Below, one piece after another: positions 16,225 through 24,984 of a DNA stretch of 64,000 nt. Position numbers and translations under genes: made by a program. Source of the DNA: Streptomyces sp. BHT-5-2 (lineage in GTDB: Bacteria > Actinomycetota > Actinomycetes > Streptomycetales > Streptomycetaceae); NCBI RefSeq assembly GCF_019774615.1, contig NZ_CP081496.1:3906001-3970000 (forward strand), in the 5' to 3' direction. Position 1 is the first letter of the stretch; every line of letters starts with the position of its first letter. The notes beneath the pieces are model-generated. The model saw only the letters and a list, made by a program, of their open reading frames with translations, made no database searches and was not told where the DNA came from.

Positions 16225-17022
16225 ATGAGCGCCGCCCCGCCAGCCCCCGGCTTGGACCAGACGCAGCTGGTCGAGGTGGCCGCAGCCGACCTACCGCGTC
16301 TTGTCTCCCTGTTCGACCCCGACCATCCCAACCTGGCCTTCGTCCACGCGGTCATCGACGGAGCCATCCCAGGCAGGGCCTGGGCGCATTTCCACAACGA
16401 CGCGCCCGTTTCCTGTCTGGTCGCCACCACTGCACCGTTCTGCATTGCCGGCGGGGCCATGACCCCCGCCTTCTTCACTGAGGCCAAGACGCTGCTCGCC
16501 GGGCACGGCGAGGTACAGCTCGTCTATCCGCCGGGCCCAGGCACCGGTGCCTGGGCGAAACAGGCCGGCTTCACCGCGGGGCGGCGGCTCCACTTCACCC
16601 GCACCCACTTCGGCTTCATCGCCCCCATGCCGGCCGTCCCCGACGACTACGCCGTGGTCCGGATCGACGCGGAGACCTTCTCCGGGCTCGATTCCCCGAT
16701 GGCTCGGAGCATTTTCGGTACCAGCGCCCAATACGCCCAACACACGGCCGGCTTCGCCTTGGTCAAGGACGGCCAGGTGGCGGCAGACGCACACGGCGTC
16801 ATCGGCGGGGGGCTGATCGAGCTCGGTGTCCACACCCACCCCGACCACCGCCGCAAGGGCCTGGCACTCATGGCCCTCGCCTTGGTCAGCCGATGGGGCA
16901 CCGAGCAGGGCCTGCGCTCCGTCATTACGTGTCACGCGGACAAGACGCCGAGTATTTCGATGGCCCGGAAGCTCGGTCTGACCGAGGAATTATCCTACCC
17001 GATAGCGAAAGCCATATGCTGA
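16225..17022 (+). CDS. GNAT-family N-acetyltransferase, first gene of a TTA-containing operon
   Basis: I chose ATG 16225 (GGAGA 4 bases upstream). GTG 16171, 9 bases after a TAGGAT -10 box, is a possible leaderless start. The 265-residue protein has two GNAT-like halves. The acetyl-CoA loop HTHPDHRRKGLALMALAL is in the C-terminal half, followed by TCHADKTPSISMARKLG. The acceptor substrate is unknown. Codon 256 is TTA (16990-16992), the rare codon read by the bldA tRNA in Streptomyces. The 3' end overlaps the next gene by 7 bases, indicating translational coupling. Confidence 0.82.
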   Translation: MSAAPPAPGLDQTQLVEVAAADLPRLVSLFDPDHPNLAFVHAVIDGAIPGRAWAHFHNDAPVSCLVATTAPFCIAGGAMTPAFFTEAKTLLAGHGEVQLVYPPGPGTGAWAKQAGFTAGRRLHFTRTHFGFIAPMPAVPDDYAVVRIDAETFSGLDSPMARSIFGTSAQYAQHTAGFALVKDGQVAADAHGVIGGGLIELGVHTHPDHRRKGLALMALALVSRWGTEQGLRSVITCHADKTPSISMARKLGLTEELSYPIAKAIC

Positions 17023-18026
17023 AACCTCTCTTATCCGAGGCCATTTCCCCGGCCTCGGTACGGCGCATGCGCGAACTCATCGATCCGCATATCCGCCGCA
17101 CACCGCTGCTTCAGGCGAAGTCGCCGAGCCCGGTGGACATTCACCTGAAGTGCGAGAACCTTCAGATCACCAATTCCTTCAAGGCCCGAGGCGCACTCAG
17201 TGCGCTCCACGCGTACCGGCGGTTCCGTCCGGAGGTATGGTCCCGGATCGTCCGCGAAGGCGTTGTGACAGGCAGCTCGGGCAATTTCGCGCAGGGCCTG
17301 GCGCATGTGACGTCGGAGCTGGATCTGGCGTACACGGTGGTGGTGCCGGACTCGATCCCGGAGGCGAAGCGGTCGCAGATACTGGCGTACAACCCAAGGA
17401 CGCGGATCGTTGCGGTCCCGTACCCGATCTGGCGTCGCACCATGGTCTCCTCCTCCTTTCCCGACCTGCCGGGTTTCTTCCTCTCCTCGGAGAGTGATCC
17501 GTACGTCTCGATGGGCATCGCCACGATCGGGATGGAAATCCAGGACGATCTGCCGGATGTGGACGCGGTGCTGGTGCCGTACGGCGGCGGGAACCTCGCC
17601 TACAGCCTGGCGACCTACTTGAAGGTCCCCGTCTACGCCGTGGAGATCAGCACCGGAGCCCCACTCTCCGCATCACTGCGCGCGGGGCGTCCCACGGAAG
17701 TGACGTACGAGCGTTCGTTCGTGGACGGAATCGGCGCGAGCTTCGTCATTCCAGCTCAGTTCGAGCGGCTGAAGGACAAATTGGCCGGGGTGTTCACGGT
17801 GACTCCGCAGGAGATCGCGGAGGCGCTGTCGTCACTGGCGTTCGCCGACAAGATCGTCTGCGAAGGCGCAGGAGCCGCGGCCTACGCAGCCGCGCTGAAG
17901 CACTCCTCCGCTCACGGCTGGCACAGCCCCGTAGCCGTCGTCAGCGGGGGCGTCATCGATCCCGACGTCCTGCTGCACACCCTGACCACCACCGGTCAGC
18001 CGCTCACCACGCCTATTTCGCATTGA
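17016..18026 (+). CDS. PLP-dependent threonine dehydratase-like lyase
   Basis: ATG 17016 lies inside the 3' end of the acetyltransferase gene. The 336-residue fold-type II enzyme has its Schiff-base Lys in NSFKARGA (K56) and the substrate loop GSSGNFAQGLA (about 82-92). The phosphate-binding loop is VPYGGGNLAYSLA. It lacks the C-terminal regulatory domain of biosynthetic threonine deaminase. It may act on threonine, serine, 2,3-diaminopropionate or a related amino acid. Codon 6 is TTA (17031-17033), so it too should depend on bldA. The dioxygenase starts 14 bases downstream. Confidence 0.82.
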   Translation: MLKPLLSEAISPASVRRMRELIDPHIRRTPLLQAKSPSPVDIHLKCENLQITNSFKARGALSALHAYRRFRPEVWSRIVREGVVTGSSGNFAQGLAHVTSELDLAYTVVVPDSIPEAKRSQILAYNPRTRIVAVPYPIWRRTMVSSSFPDLPGFFLSSESDPYVSMGIATIGMEIQDDLPDVDAVLVPYGGGNLAYSLATYLKVPVYAVEISTGAPLSASLRAGRPTEVTYERSFVDGIGASFVIPAQFERLKDKLAGVFTVTPQEIAEALSSLAFADKIVCEGAGAAAYAAALKHSSAHGWHSPVAVVSGGVIDPDVLLHTLTTTGQPLTTPISH

Positions 18027-18040
18027 GGAGCAATATCAAC

Positions 18041-18907
18041 ATGAGCAAAAACCTGCCCGTCGTCGAGCCGGTAAGCCCCGCCATCGGAGCCCGGGTCACG
18101 GGTCTCGATTTGTCGCAGGAGCTTTCGGACGAGGCGTGGAAGACGGTCCAGGACGCCTTCCACCAGTACAACGTGCTGGTCTTTCCGGAGCAGGACATCT
18201 CGGTCGAGCAACAGAAGGCGTTCACCGCGCGCTTCGGGCCGCTGCTGACGCACAGCCACCTGCTGCCGATGACCGTTGAGGGCCATCCCGAAGTGATGGT
18301 GCTCCACAACAACGAGCAGAAGCCGCCGGGGCTGAACGACTGGCACACCGACAACAGCGGCTGGGCCGAGCCCCCGCTCGGCACCGCGCTCTACGCCAAG
18401 ATCACGCCCAAGGTCGGCGGGGACACCCTCTACGGCAACATGTACCTGGCGTACGAGTCGCTGTCCGTGCCCATGCAGGAGCTGCTGCTCCAGCTGACCG
18501 CGACGCACGACGTGCGCAAGGCGTTCGGCCCGGACTACGGCAACCTTCAGAAGTCGCTGCGCAAGAAGGGCATAGACCCGGACCAGCAGTTCGCGGACCA
18601 GGACCCTGTGGAGCACCCGCTGATCCGTACGCACCCCCAGACGGGGCGCCGCGCGCTGTACATCTCCAACCCGTACGTGACGCGGATCAACGGCGTGACC
18701 GAGTCCGAGAGCCGGGCGCTGCTGGGCTTCCTCTGCCGCCACATCGAGACCAACGAGCTGATCTACCGGCACCGTTGGGCCCAGGGCGACCTGGTGATCT
18801 GGGACAACCGCTGCACCCAGCACCTCGCGGTCGCGGACTACTTCCCGCACGAGCGCCTGATGCACCGCATCAACATCGCGGGAGACAAGCCCTTCCTGAA
18901 GCTCTGA
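18041..18907 (+). CDS. TauD/TfdA-family Fe(II)/2-oxoglutarate dioxygenase
   Basis: The 288-residue protein has the iron ligands His102 and Asp104 in NDWHTDNS and the distal His in CTQHLAV (about 261). The 2-oxoglutarate-binding Arg is in the ERLMHRI segment. GAGGAG upstream sets the start. Such enzymes hydroxylate or desaturate small molecules or free amino acids. As the last gene of the GNAT / PLP-lyase operon it probably oxidises the same small amino-acid-like molecule. A strong terminator follows 20 bases after the stop. Confidence 0.86.
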   Translation: MSKNLPVVEPVSPAIGARVTGLDLSQELSDEAWKTVQDAFHQYNVLVFPEQDISVEQQKAFTARFGPLLTHSHLLPMTVEGHPEVMVLHNNEQKPPGLNDWHTDNSGWAEPPLGTALYAKITPKVGGDTLYGNMYLAYESLSVPMQELLLQLTATHDVRKAFGPDYGNLQKSLRKKGIDPDQQFADQDPVEHPLIRTHPQTGRRALYISNPYVTRINGVTESESRALLGFLCRHIETNELIYRHRWAQGDLVIWDNRCTQHLAVADYFPHERLMHRINIAGDKPFLKL

Positions 18908-18927
18908 CCACATCTCCTCCCCCACCC

Positions 18928-18967
18928 GCCACGTCGCGCCCCACCCCACGCACGGGCGCGACGTGGC
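18928..18967 (+). terminator. Rho-independent-type terminator hairpin after the dioxygenase
   Basis: GCCACGTCGCGCCC (18928-18941) pairs perfectly with GGGCGCGACGTGGC (18954-18967) around a 12-base loop. It lacks a clear T tract, as is common in Streptomyces. It marks the end of the GNAT-PLP-TauD operon. Confidence 0.7.
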
Positions 18968-19174
18968 CGGGGCTTCTGGAGGGCCTGGCCGCCCCCAAGA
19001 CACCGGCGCTGGAAACACGTTGCTCAGGCGCGGCCGACCGCGATATGGTCACCGCACTCTGAAGATTCACGCTCCCTGGAAACGTAGCCGCAGAACGGGA
19101 GCAGGCCCGCGCACAGCGACGCGGAACCACGGAGGGGCGGCACCCGATTCGGCATACCCTCCCAAGGAGTCCTC

Positions 19175-20026
19175 ATGAAGATCGGCCTCGGTCTCCCCAT
19201 CGATGATCCCGCCCTGCTGCTGACCTGGGCCCAGCGCGCCGATACCGGCCCGTTCAGTACCCTCGGCCTGCTCGACCGGCTCGTCTTCGACAATCCTGAG
19301 CCCCTCGTCACCCTTGCTGCGCTCGCCGGCGCCACCTCCCGCATCCGCCTCCAGACCGAGGTTCTGATCGCGCCCGTCCACAACACGGCGATGCTCGCCA
19401 AGCAGACCGCGACCCTCGACCGCATGTCGGGCGGCAGGTTCACGCTCGGCATCGGCGTCGGCGGTCGCGAAGACGACTGCCTGGCCGCGGGCATCGACAT
19501 CCGACGCCGGGGTCGCCGCCTCGACGAGCAGATGCCCGTACTGCGCCGGATCTGGCGCGGCGAATCGTTCGGCGAAGACGTCGGGCCCATCGGCCCCGTG
19601 CCGGCGACGCCCGGTGGCCCGGAAGTACTGTTCGGAGGCTTCGCCCCAGCCGCGATCGAGCGCGTCGCCCGGTTCGGCGACGGCTTCCTCGGTGCCGCGC
19701 TGCCTCCGCAGTTCATGGCCGGCCTGTTCCGCGACGTCGAGGCGGTCTGGGAGAAGCACGATCGCCCGGGCCGACCGCGCCTGGTCGCCCAGGCCAACGT
19801 CGCCCTCGGTCCCGAGAGCACCGTCGAGCAAGCCCGACGCAACGTCCGCGACTACTACGGATTCAGTGGCCGCGCCGACCACGTGGCCAATGGGCTTCTC
19901 ACCACGCCGGAGACGATCCGCAAGGCGGTCGACGACTTCATCGGCATCGGCGCCGATGAGGTCATGCTCTACTGCTGGTCCCCTGACGTCGACCAGATCG
20001 ACCGCCTTGCCGACACCCTCTTCTAG
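19175..20026 (+). CDS. LLM-class (probably F420-dependent) oxidoreductase
   Basis: AAGGAGTCCTC precedes the ATG. The 283-residue TIM-barrel protein shows LLM-family blocks. These are LGLLDRLVFDNPEPLVTLAALAGATSRIRL near the N-terminus (with both segments typical of the family), TLDRMSGGRFTLGIGVGG, and FGGFAPAAIERVARFGDGF. Most actinobacterial members use reduced F420 as hydride donor; others use FMNH2. The substrate is unknown. It is probably a single-gene transcript following the terminator at 18928-18967. Confidence 0.82.
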   Translation: MKIGLGLPIDDPALLLTWAQRADTGPFSTLGLLDRLVFDNPEPLVTLAALAGATSRIRLQTEVLIAPVHNTAMLAKQTATLDRMSGGRFTLGIGVGGREDDCLAAGIDIRRRGRRLDEQMPVLRRIWRGESFGEDVGPIGPVPATPGGPEVLFGGFAPAAIERVARFGDGFLGAALPPQFMAGLFRDVEAVWEKHDRPGRPRLVAQANVALGPESTVEQARRNVRDYYGFSGRADHVANGLLTTPETIRKAVDDFIGIGADEVMLYCWSPDVDQIDRLADTLF

Positions 20027-20163
20027 GGATCGTCCGCCACCTCCTCACCGGAGCCGGAGCCGGATCGCGCCGAGGGTGACTGTGCCCTGAGAGACATACC
20101 CTCTTTCCCTGGCGGGTCGCGCCGCAGAGACCTCGACCCGCCAGGGCCAAGGGCCGGTCGGGT

Positions 20164-20492
20164 TCACCGGGGGCGTACGGCAGCCTCCAACACTTCCTGG
20201 ACGGTCTTCGCGGGGTGGCCGATGACGGCTTCCGATGTGGAGTCGTTGACGTCGAACTCGCCATTGCGCGATGCAGTGAACATCGTCAAGGAGAGCTCCG
20301 CAGGTTGCCGCGGTATCCCGCCGGCGACTGCTGCGGAGATCCACTCGTCGTCGTCCATGACGACGCGGCGAGGTCGGCGGCCTTGCTCACGTCGCGCATA
20401 CTGACGCCGATCCTTTCGGCCGGCACCCGCTCCAACAGGCGGTTGACGATCAGTTCCCCGAGACGTCCGGTGGCTCCCGTGACGATCAACAT
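20164..20492 (-). pseudogene. Internally deleted NmrA-type NAD(P)H-binding reductase
   Basis: The 5' end encodes the Rossmann start MLIVTGATGRLGELIVNRLL (ATG at 20492). The 3' end, in another frame, encodes the usual C-terminus of the family: DDDEWISAAVAGGIP, FTASRNGEFDV, VIGHPAKTVQEVLEAAV. Complete proteins have about 280 residues. Here the middle ~170 residues are gone and the two ends are out of frame, so the gene is dead. Confidence 0.75.
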
Positions 20493-20515
20493 CGGTGGCT
20501 CCCATCTGACGTTGC

Positions 20516-20561
20516 TTCCAATGGAACGGAAAATACGTTAACGCTGATAATTCCATTGGAA
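20516..20561. promoter_or_regulatory. Two palindromic TTCCAWTGGAA sites
   Basis: TTCCAATGGAA (20516-20526) and its complement form TTCCATTGGAA (20551-20561) lie 35 bases apart, just upstream of the dead reductase. Each is nearly palindromic. They look like a repressor's paired operators, perhaps for a regulator lost with the gene. No matching regulator is adjacent. Confidence 0.45.
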
Positions 20562-20963
20562 TCACACGCATGCACCGCCATGCGCTGATCCGCGCAGGGA
20601 ACTGTGGGATGCGTATCCGCGCACGCCGGTGCCGCTCAGCCTCAAAGCGATCGACGCTCGACAGCGGCCGCCGCCACTGCGCCACAACGGGGGAAAGCCC
20701 GCACAACTCCGATCAAAGCCAGGAAGATCGGGCAAATTCCGGCCTTGCACTCGTGAAGTGATGTTCCGGGCGGCACGGGATCGCGTGACGGGAGCGAGGA
20801 GCCCCCGGCACATCTCCTTCACGACATCTCCCCGACCGCTCATCAGTTGTTTTACCAGTTCAAGGGCACACTGCTCGGCACGAAGTCGCCACGATGGCCG
20901 TCTAAGAAGGTGTCATCACTCGCACCTCGTTAATTTCGCAAGCACTAGACAGATGGATGGCGC
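20562..20963. other. Intergenic region, no gene recognised
   Basis: About 400 bases with no frame on either strand that resembles a known protein. It is locally less GC-rich toward its 3' end (around 20830-20940), which probably holds the promoter of the methyltransferase. Confidence 0.3.
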
Positions 20964-21629
20964 GTGGCCGAAGTAACCGTTTTCCTCCGGGAATATGCGA
21001 AGACCCGTCGAGACGTGGGGGCCATCGCCCCGAGCGGCACCCGGCTCTGCAGGGCCCTCACCCGGTACATGATCCCCAATCCCGGCCGCCGCCGTGCGGT
21101 ACTCGAAGTGGGGCCCGGCACAGGTGCGGTGACCCGCCACATCACCGACTCACTGGGCAAACTGGACACCCTGGACCTGATCGAGGCCAACCCGCGCTTC
21201 GCCGCCCTCCTGCGACACACCTACGCCGGCGACCCGAGACTGCGCATCCACACGGGCCTGATCCAAGAACAAGAACTCGCCTCCTACGACACCATCGTGT
21301 GTGGCCTACCGTTCGCCAACTTCGACGCCCACACGACCGAAGAGATCTTCGACCGACTCCTCGGATCCCTGCGGCCCGGCGGCACGCTGTCCCTCTTCGG
21401 GTACGTGGGCGGTGAAACCGTACGCCGGACACTCACCGACGCAGTCGACCGCGAGCGCACCCTCGCCGGGCTCGGCGTACTGCGCCGCATCCTGCGTCGA
21501 CACACGTTCCGCACGGAGACGGTGCTGGGGAACCTTCCGCCGGCCCGGGTCCACCACCTGACGCCGGTCAACCCACCGGTCCATCCCGCGCGGACACCCA
21601 TCTGCGACTGCCGCGAGACGTCTGCCTGA
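20964..21629 (+). CDS. Class I SAM-dependent methyltransferase (phospholipid/rRNA-dimethylase-like)
   Basis: The start is GTG 20964. The 221-residue product has SAM motif I VLEVGPGTGAVTRHI, the acidic post-motif II residue in LDLIEANPRF, and motif IV VCGLPFANF. This resembles PmtA-like phospholipid N-methyltransferases and rRNA adenine dimethylases, and the conserved residues point to an amino-group target. The C-terminus ends with an unusual Pro/Cys-containing tail. No partner gene is adjacent, so the substrate is unassigned. Confidence 0.72.
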   Translation: MAEVTVFLREYAKTRRDVGAIAPSGTRLCRALTRYMIPNPGRRRAVLEVGPGTGAVTRHITDSLGKLDTLDLIEANPRFAALLRHTYAGDPRLRIHTGLIQEQELASYDTIVCGLPFANFDAHTTEEIFDRLLGSLRPGGTLSLFGYVGGETVRRTLTDAVDRERTLAGLGVLRRILRRHTFRTETVLGNLPPARVHHLTPVNPPVHPARTPICDCRETSA

Positions 21630-21780
21630 ACACGTTCGCCCCGCGGCTCAGCCGGAGCGACATGACCGCACACACAGTCCCGCGCACCGCGCCACGACCG
21701 TGCCACCGGTGCCGGGACCTGCCTGAGCGATCATGTACGGAGCCAGACGTCCGGGGTTGCGGCTGTTGCGGTACTGAGTG

Positions 21781-21814
21781 GAGCCCGGCCTGTCGTAGTC
21801 GACCGGCCGGGCTC
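21781..21814 (+). terminator. Hairpin, probable terminator
   Basis: GAGCCCGGCC (21781-21790) pairs perfectly with GGCCGGGCTC (21805-21814) around 14 bases. It lies 150 bases after the methyltransferase and 60 bases before the TetR gene. There is no T tract. Confidence 0.5.
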
Positions 21815-21874
21815 GATCCGGGTCGATATCAGCGATAACATCACCCGTCACACTTGGGCGATACCATCGTTGCC

Positions 21875-22561
21875 ATGGCATCGAACACGCAGCGGCGGGA
21901 CGTCACCAGGGACCGCATCGTGAAGGCCGCGGCCGGCCTGCTGCGCGAGCAGGGCCCGGCCGCGGTGACCACGCGCCGTGTGGCCCACGAGGCGGGGCTG
22001 CAGCCTCCTGCTCTGTACCGCTTCTTCCCGGGCAAGGACGACCTGTTGGATGCCGCCGCGGAGCATGTCTTCGCCGAACATGTGGCGAACAAGCAGACCA
22101 GCGCGCCCTCGGACGACCCCGTGGAAGACCTCCGCGCCGGATGGGACATGCAGATCAGCTTCGGCCTGGCCAACCCGCATGTCTACGGCCTGTTGCTCGA
22201 CCCGGCCCGCGCACGCGACGCCCCCGCCCAGGCCATGGGAGTGCGGGTCCTTGCCGAGCGGGTGCACAGAATCGCCGCCGCCGGGCGGCTTCGGGTGAGC
22301 GAGGAACGCGCCGTCAACCTCATCCGCGCGGCGGGGGTCGGAACCGTCCACACCCTCCTGACACTGCCACCGGGGCATGACGACCCGGGCCTCGCCGACG
22401 CCGCCTTCGATACGGTCGCCGGCGCCATCCTCACAGATGAGCCCGCGGTCTCCGCTCAGGATCAGGCAGCCGTCGTTGCGGCATTCCGCACCCACCTGCC
22501 CGAACTGCCCAGCCTCAGCAAAGCCGAGGCCGAGCTTCTCGACGAGTGGCTGCAACGCTGA
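21875..22561 (+). CDS. TetR/AcrR-family regulator
   Basis: I chose ATG 21875, which has TACCAT 5 bases upstream (leaderless). The 228-residue protein begins with a TetR HTH: RIVKAAAGLLREQG, TTRRVAHEAGLQPPALYRFF. The all-helical ligand domain follows. No divergent gene lies close by; the nearest downstream plus-strand gene is far. The target and ligand are unknown. Confidence 0.85.
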   Translation: MASNTQRRDVTRDRIVKAAAGLLREQGPAAVTTRRVAHEAGLQPPALYRFFPGKDDLLDAAAEHVFAEHVANKQTSAPSDDPVEDLRAGWDMQISFGLANPHVYGLLLDPARARDAPAQAMGVRVLAERVHRIAAAGRLRVSEERAVNLIRAAGVGTVHTLLTLPPGHDDPGLADAAFDTVAGAILTDEPAVSAQDQAAVVAAFRTHLPELPSLSKAEAELLDEWLQR

Positions 22562-22809
22562 TCCGGCACCGTGCCACGCCCCCGGCGCGGCAGCCCCCGG
22601 CGCCCGTCGGCCACCTCGTATGCCCGAGCCCAGCCATTCGCCGCCTACGGCCTCACCCGGCACCAGATCGCGGCGTCACACACCTGGGCACAACGTGGGC
22701 CAATGACCTCAACTCCTGCCTGCGCAAAGGAGATTCGGCGCTGATCGGAGTACCGAACGACGAGGTGCCTGCACCTTCGCTCGCGGCCGACCGCCGACTG
22801 AACGACCGC

Positions 22810-23352
22810 TTACCGACCGCCCGTTTCGGGTGTGCGCGTGGTGGAGAAGTTGTCGTGCCAGGCAGCCTGGGCTCCCGAATCCCCGATGCGGTAGGTCTGT
22901 ACGACCGCACCGGCTCCCAACACCAGCGACAGCACTACGGCCACAGCCTTCAGCGCACCTCGTCCGCCCGTTCCCGACCGCTCCCCGTCGGCCGCCGCGA
23001 TGGCGTCGGCCGGGGAAGCGGTCCTGGTACGTCGCTGCATCCACCACAGCGCCACCGCCAGTGCGAACAGGCCCAGCGTCCACGGCAACAGACCATCCCC
23101 CAGCTCGGTGTGCCGGCGCACCAGGGGATCGCGGTCCACATGGTGCTCCAGCCACTCTCCTGCGTGGGTGGTGAGCGGCACGCTGACGAGCGTCACCACG
23201 GCCAGCACCGGAAGGGCGATTCCGAACCGCCGGGCCAGGTCGGGCCACACGGCGCAGACCACCAGCGCAAGCGCGGTGAGCGGTACGAGCACGACCACGA
23301 CATGGACGAAGAGCACATGCGCGGGTATCCCATTGATCACCGTGGGGCCCAT
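22810..23352 (-). CDS. DUF2231-type integral membrane protein
   Basis: The 180-residue protein starts at ATG 23352 (GGGAGGCC upstream). It has four membrane segments, and the family-typical first segment INGIPAHVLFVHVVVVLVPL with its His residues. A soluble, Ala/Gly-rich loop separates segments three and four. The family is of unknown function; some members resemble heme-binding or cytochrome b561-type folds. A short inverted repeat lies 43 bases upstream. Confidence 0.75.
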   Translation of the reverse strand: MGPTVINGIPAHVLFVHVVVVLVPLTALALVVCAVWPDLARRFGIALPVLAVVTLVSVPLTTHAGEWLEHHVDRDPLVRRHTELGDGLLPWTLGLFALAVALWWMQRRTRTASPADAIAAADGERSGTGGRGALKAVAVVLSLVLGAGAVVQTYRIGDSGAQAAWHDNFSTTRTPETGGR

Positions 23353-23394
23353 GGCCTCCCCCTGCTTCCGAAGTAGCTGGCGGCCGAAAATCTA

Positions 23395-23408
23395 CTACAA
23401 GCGTGTAG
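23395..23408. promoter_or_regulatory. Inverted repeat upstream of the DUF2231 gene
   Basis: CTACA-AGCG-TGTAG is a perfect 5-4-5 inverted repeat placed at the expected promoter of the minus-strand gene. TACA..TGTA cores are typical of BlaI/CopY-type operators, but no such regulator is present in the window. Confidence 0.35.
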
Positions 23409-23709
23409 ACGCTCATAGTCGTCCAACAGCATCCACGACTCCGATGCCCACAGACCGCCGACGTCAGCGGGATGGAAGCCGGCGGGGCGGCGTCGATTCC
23501 CGGCGAGCGGGATTCGACCACCAGGAGCGAGCTGGCCTGGGTCTCGGCGACCCGGGCGGCGGCCTCACCACTGCCCATTGCCTGGGTGGCTGCGCGTGCC
23601 TGGCGCTGCCAGGCCAGGCATTCTGCCGCCACTCCAACTCCCGCAGGACACCCGTATGTTGTATGAGCGCGTCGACCAGATGTCACCGGCCAGGTGTCAC
23701 CGGCGCCCC
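23409..23709. other. Intergenic region, no gene recognised
   Basis: A minus-strand open frame reads AARVAETQASSLLVVESR and has neither a good start nor a family resemblance. Otherwise nothing stands out. Confidence 0.25.
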
Positions 23710-24750
23710 TCAGGTGGCGCTGCCCGGCGCGGGCCTCGCAGCTCCGGCCCCATCGGGCCGTCCGGCCGGGAAGTCGTCGCCGATCTGCTCGCGGAGCCAC
23801 TCGTCGTCGAACACCTTGCTCAGGTAGTTGCGGCCGGAGTCCGGGAGCACCACGACCACCAGGTCGTCCGGACCGAGCCCGGCGGCGACTCGGAGCGCCG
23901 CGGCGACCGCGGTCCCGGCCGATGCGCCCACCAGCAGCCCCTCTTCTCGGGCCAGCCGACGGGCGGTCAGCAGCGAGTCGCGGTCGCTGACCCGCTCGAA
24001 CCCGTCCACCACGTCGGTGTGGAACGACTCGGGCCAGGAGTCGTCCACGGTATCGGGATGGCGGAACAGGCCGATGCTCTCCACCGCGTACGCGGTGCCT
24101 GGTCCGCCCGAGTAGACGGATGCCTCCGGGTCGGCGCCGATCACCTGGACCCGGCCGCCGCTGACCTCCTTGAGGTAGCCGCCGGTGCCGCTGATCGTGC
24201 CGCCGGTGCCGATGCCGGCCACCAGATGCGTGATCCGGCCCTCGGTCTGCCGCCACAGCTCCGGGCCCGTACCGCCGTGGTGCGCACGGGGGTTGGCGGG
24301 ATTGCTGTACTGGTCGGCCAGCCACGCACCGGGGGTGGTCCGGGCGATCCGCTCGCCCACCGACCTGGGGTGGTCGGGGTGTTCGCGCGGCACGTCGCCG
24401 GGGCAGACCACGACCTCGGCACCGTAGGCGCGCAACACCGACACCTTCTCGGTGCTGCTTTTCGACGGCAGGGTGAACACACAGCGATAGCCGCGCTGCG
24501 CCGCCACCATGGCCAGCCCCACACCGGTGTTGCCCGAGGTGGTCTCCACGATGGTGCCGCCCGGCCGCAGCAGCCCGGCGTCCTCGGCGGCCCGCACCAT
24601 GGACAGTGCGATGCGGTCCTTGACGCTCCCGCCCGGGTTGACGTACTCCAACTTCGCGTAGACGGGCGTGGAAAGGCCCACGGTGATCCGGTTGAGCCGC
24701 ACCAACGGGGTGTTGCCGACCACGTCGACAAGGGATTCGTAGACGTCCAT
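23710..24750 (-). CDS. Cysteine synthase / cystathionine beta-synthase-like enzyme
   Basis: The 346-residue fold-type II PLP enzyme has Lys in GGSVKDRIA (about K43), the carboxylate loop ETTSGNTGVGLAM and the phosphate loop GIGTGGTISGTGG. The C-terminal block VLPDSGRNYLSKVFDDEWL is typical of actinobacterial cystathionine beta-synthases lacking the CBS regulatory pair. It should condense an activated serine with sulfide or homocysteine. I used ATG 24750; an ATG 20 codons upstream is possible. It is intact, unlike the altered paralogue at 12294-13376. Confidence 0.85.
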   Translation of the reverse strand: MDVYESLVDVVGNTPLVRLNRITVGLSTPVYAKLEYVNPGGSVKDRIALSMVRAAEDAGLLRPGGTIVETTSGNTGVGLAMVAAQRGYRCVFTLPSKSSTEKVSVLRAYGAEVVVCPGDVPREHPDHPRSVGERIARTTPGAWLADQYSNPANPRAHHGGTGPELWRQTEGRITHLVAGIGTGGTISGTGGYLKEVSGGRVQVIGADPEASVYSGGPGTAYAVESIGLFRHPDTVDDSWPESFHTDVVDGFERVSDRDSLLTARRLAREEGLLVGASAGTAVAAALRVAAGLGPDDLVVVVLPDSGRNYLSKVFDDEWLREQIGDDFPAGRPDGAGAARPAPGSAT

Positions 24751-24984
24751 CACAGCAGTCTGCCGGAAGGCCCGAAGCCGGGAGCCGACTCCCGGCCTTC
24801 GGCATCGCATGTGTCTGGGGCTTCGGCTTCACGCGATCGGCGCGGCCGGGGCGGAAGGGGGCGGGTTGCCGGCGACAGAGCTGATCGGCGGTGTCATCGC
24901 GCCCTCGATCGTCGCTCCCGGCGCAGTTCCGCCGGCGGTGAACACCGACCTCACCAGGCTCGACGATCACTACAGTCCAGTCCC

